Shown: in pieces, positions 37,156-38,306 of the stretch
How the letters are laid out: every line of letters begins with the position of its first letter
Numbering within the stretch: the first letter of the stretch is position 1
Virus record (IMG/VR): IMGVR_UViG_3300009152_000093
Coordinates: 1 to 38,306 of that record
From: a virus
Direction: 5' to 3' (one strand)
Length of the DNA stretch: 38,306 bases
Notes under the pieces: model-generated
What the model saw: only the letters and a program-made list of their open reading frames with translations
Database searches by the model: none
What the model was told of the DNA's origin: nothing
Program-made: the position numbers and the translations under genes

Positions 37156-37620
37156 CTAGGAAGCGCGGTGGAAGGCGCCGCAGCCGCGGGCCCATGTCTG
37201 GGTTTCCGTGGCTTCCTCAATCCCCAGGTGGCAGCGGCCATAGCGATGCTCGCGGCCGGTGCCGGACGGTGGCACCCATTGCACACAGGCATGACAGCGG
37301 CGGCCGGATTCCTCGGCGGTCATCCGCTCCAGCTCCGGCAGCACGTCGGGCCAGATCAAACCCAGCCGGATCCGGCGCACCGTATCCCGGTTGATCCCGG
37401 TGAGCTCGCTGATCTCGGCAAGGCTGAGATCAGGCGGCTGGCTGAGTACCGCGCGCACTGTCGCTTCGCGGGTGGGCCTGCGCTCGTCCTGGTGCGTCTT
37501 TCCGGTCCTGATCTTCGAGACGGTCTGCCGGGCGATGTCGAATCGCCTGGCGAGGGCGGCGCCGGTTTCAGGGCTGCTGCGGATGAAGGCCACCACCTCG
37601 GGGGACAGGTGAGCAGTCAC
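37156..37620 (-). CDS. HTH and zinc-site regulatory-like protein
   Basis: This 154-residue protein has two helix-turn-helix segments. One spans residues 12-40 (SSPETGAALARRFDIARQTV, then SKIRTGK) and the second 62-90 (DLSLAEISELTGINRDTVRR). The C-terminal 45 residues hold RRCHACVQWVPPSG and GRCHLGIEEATE...ARGCGAF, a Cys/His cluster likely to bind zinc. The layout suggests a DNA-binding regulator of phage or host genes. It begins inside the stop of the preceding gene (ATGA). Its TAG stop forms the core of a junction motif, TTCCTAGCCTGAAC, immediately before the terminator at 37102. Confidence 0.65.
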   Translation of the reverse strand: MTAHLSPEVVAFIRSSPETGAALARRFDIARQTVSKIRTGKTHQDERRPTREATVRAVLSQPPDLSLAEISELTGINRDTVRRIRLGLIWPDVLPELERMTAEESGRRCHACVQWVPPSGTGREHRYGRCHLGIEEATETQTWARGCGAFHRAS

Positions 37621-38072
37621 GACGCCAGCACCTCAAAGGGATAGAGCCGATCGATCTCCGCCATTGATGGCGGCACCGGCAGCGCGTCAGGCTCCGGCCA
37701 GCAGCTGCAGGTCAGCAGGCGCTGCTGCAACCGCTCGCGCTGCTCGGGGGTGAGCAGGTGGCGCAACGGCTCAAGCACCACCGCCTCGGGGCCGGCATTC
37801 CAATCCGGCCAGCGGTCGCAGCCGAAGGACCAGACCCCGCCATCCGGTGCCGTGGCGGCCCAGAGGCGGGCGAGCTCCGGCCCTGGGTGCCACCACAGGC
37901 TCAGCCGCCATCCACTGGCCAGATCGATCCGCTGAGCACCGCCAGCGGGGTTGGCGGGGTGATCAGCCAGTAGCGCACAGTCAGGCTCGGCAGCCTGAAC
38001 CAACACGGCCGCCAGGGCGGCGCGGCTGGGTGGGGCGGGTGGCTCGTTGGGGTCACGAAGATGGTCAGACAT
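37617..38072 (-). CDS. Hypothetical protein, 151 residues
   Basis: The ATG at 38072 overlaps the stop of the small membrane protein gene by eight bases, which favours it over an upstream start at 38117. The product begins MSDHLRDPNEPPAPPSRAAL and has a central tryptophan-rich beta part (GWRLSLWWHPGPELARLWAA, GVWSFGCDRWPDWNAGPEAV). A helical stretch (LEPLRHLLTPEQRERLQQRL) and a C-terminal MAEIDRLYPFEVLAS follow. A perfect dispersed palindrome lies within its first third. It is not recognised. Together with its operon neighbours it looks like accessory or host-takeover material. Confidence 0.6.
   Translation of the reverse strand: MSDHLRDPNEPPAPPSRAALAAVLVQAAEPDCALLADHPANPAGGAQRIDLASGWRLSLWWHPGPELARLWAATAPDGGVWSFGCDRWPDWNAGPEAVVLEPLRHLLTPEQRERLQQRLLTCSCWPEPDALPVPPSMAEIDRLYPFEVLAS
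37981..37998. repeat. Perfect dispersed palindrome copy at 37981
   Basis: TCAGGCTCGGCAGCCTGA is identical to the copy at 32436-32453 and perfectly symmetrical in its arms. Confidence 0.7.
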
Positions 38073-38202
38073 CTGCGTCCACAAACCACGCGGAATAAAT
38101 GAACGTAGCCGCCGCAAACATCCCCAGGAGCCCAGGATGAAAGACGTTTGCCGCGGAAAACATGATCACTCCGCACGGAAAAAAGAACTGTTTGCTGTTC
38201 AT
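38065..38202 (-). CDS. 45-residue membrane protein
   Basis: The ATG at 38202 follows a strong purine-rich ribosome-binding region (GGGGGAGGTGGAGGG on the lower strand). It overlaps the stop of the preceding partial gene by two bases and the next start by eight. The product (starts MNSKQFFFPCGVIMFSAAN) has two short hydrophobic segments, FFFPCGVIMFSAANVF and LLGMFAAATFIYSAWFV, and an acidic end DADV. Its tight place in the operon supports it. No function is recognised. Confidence 0.6.
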   Translation of the reverse strand: MNSKQFFFPCGVIMFSAANVFHPGLLGMFAAATFIYSAWFVDADV

Positions 38203-38306
38203 CCCTCCACCTCCCCCGCCTCCGGCGCTGGCGGCGTGACGGGGCGGCCCCAGCGGGCGAGGGCGGCGGTGATCATGTCGTGCAAAATCTCAATTGATTC
38301 GCCGTC
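38199..38306 (-). CDS. C-terminal end of an unknown protein (partial)
   Basis: The last 35 residues of a leftward gene are visible at the window edge (ESIEILHDMITAALARWGRP followed by a Pro/Glu-rich tail ending EVEG). Its TGA overlaps the start of the 45-residue membrane protein gene, so it belongs to the same operon. Too little is present to name it. Confidence 0.6.
   Translation of the reverse strand, partial: DGESIEILHDMITAALARWGRPVTPPAPEAGEVEG

Overview
The window reads as most of a temperate, lambda-like siphophage (or prophage) of a high-GC cyanobacterium, probably of the Synechococcus/Cyanobium kind. The cyanobacterial assignment is an inference from four things. The lone sigma factor has cyanobacterium-like regions 1.2 to 4. 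The integrase is a large serine recombinase resembling cyanobacterial XisF. The cyanobacterial octamer GCGATCGC is present at least five times (11941, 13636, 15693, 28608, 32145). Candidate -10 boxes have the TANNNT form. No host gene, tRNA or CRISPR array is visible, and both ends cut through genes.

Layout. (1) 1-273 is the tail end of a gene that may encode a gpZ-like tail protein, followed by a short non-coding stretch with a striking inverted repeat. (2) 458-7546, rightward: packaging and head genes (TerS, TerL, gpW-like joiner, portal, ClpP-type protease fused to the major capsid protein, DUF2190 decoration protein, gpFII-like attachment protein). (3) 7543-15138: a fibre/adhesin cassette placed between head and tail modules. 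It holds an Mtd-N/collagen-like fibre, a glycine-rich adhesin, two related fibre-assembly-like proteins, a 1123-residue spike and a six-repeat propeller lectin. (4) 15158-15663: two small membrane-type proteins. (5) 15660-27551: tail genes in lambda order (U, a 57-codon ORF, tube, G/GT with a -1 frameshift signal, tape measure, M, L, K, I, J, distal fibre). (6) 27555-29825: an L,D-transpeptidase-like protein, a metallophosphoesterase and a small helical protein.

The leftward block runs from 35023 down to 29387. It begins with the serine integrase and an XRE-like regulator. Then comes an early-type operon of four small unknown proteins, an SSB-like protein, a 50-residue membrane protein and a sigma factor. 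The promoter of this operon carries an operator-like palindrome. Rightward from the integrase (35175-36500) are five small genes, two of which have near-identical promoter/leader elements. They end at a strong terminator facing a second leftward group (38306-36694).

The least explained feature is a dispersed motif, CTAGCCTGA, whose full form is an 18-bp palindrome TCAG(G/A)CT-N4-AG(C/T)CTGA. It recurs in gene junctions on both strands in the direction of transcription, at the protease/capsid junction inside the fused gene, and in some coding sequences. Its TAGCCT core fits a cyanobacterial -10 box, and the phage encodes its own sigma factor. A phage-specific transcription programme is therefore a testable idea. 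The palindromic form equally allows a repressor or architectural-protein site.
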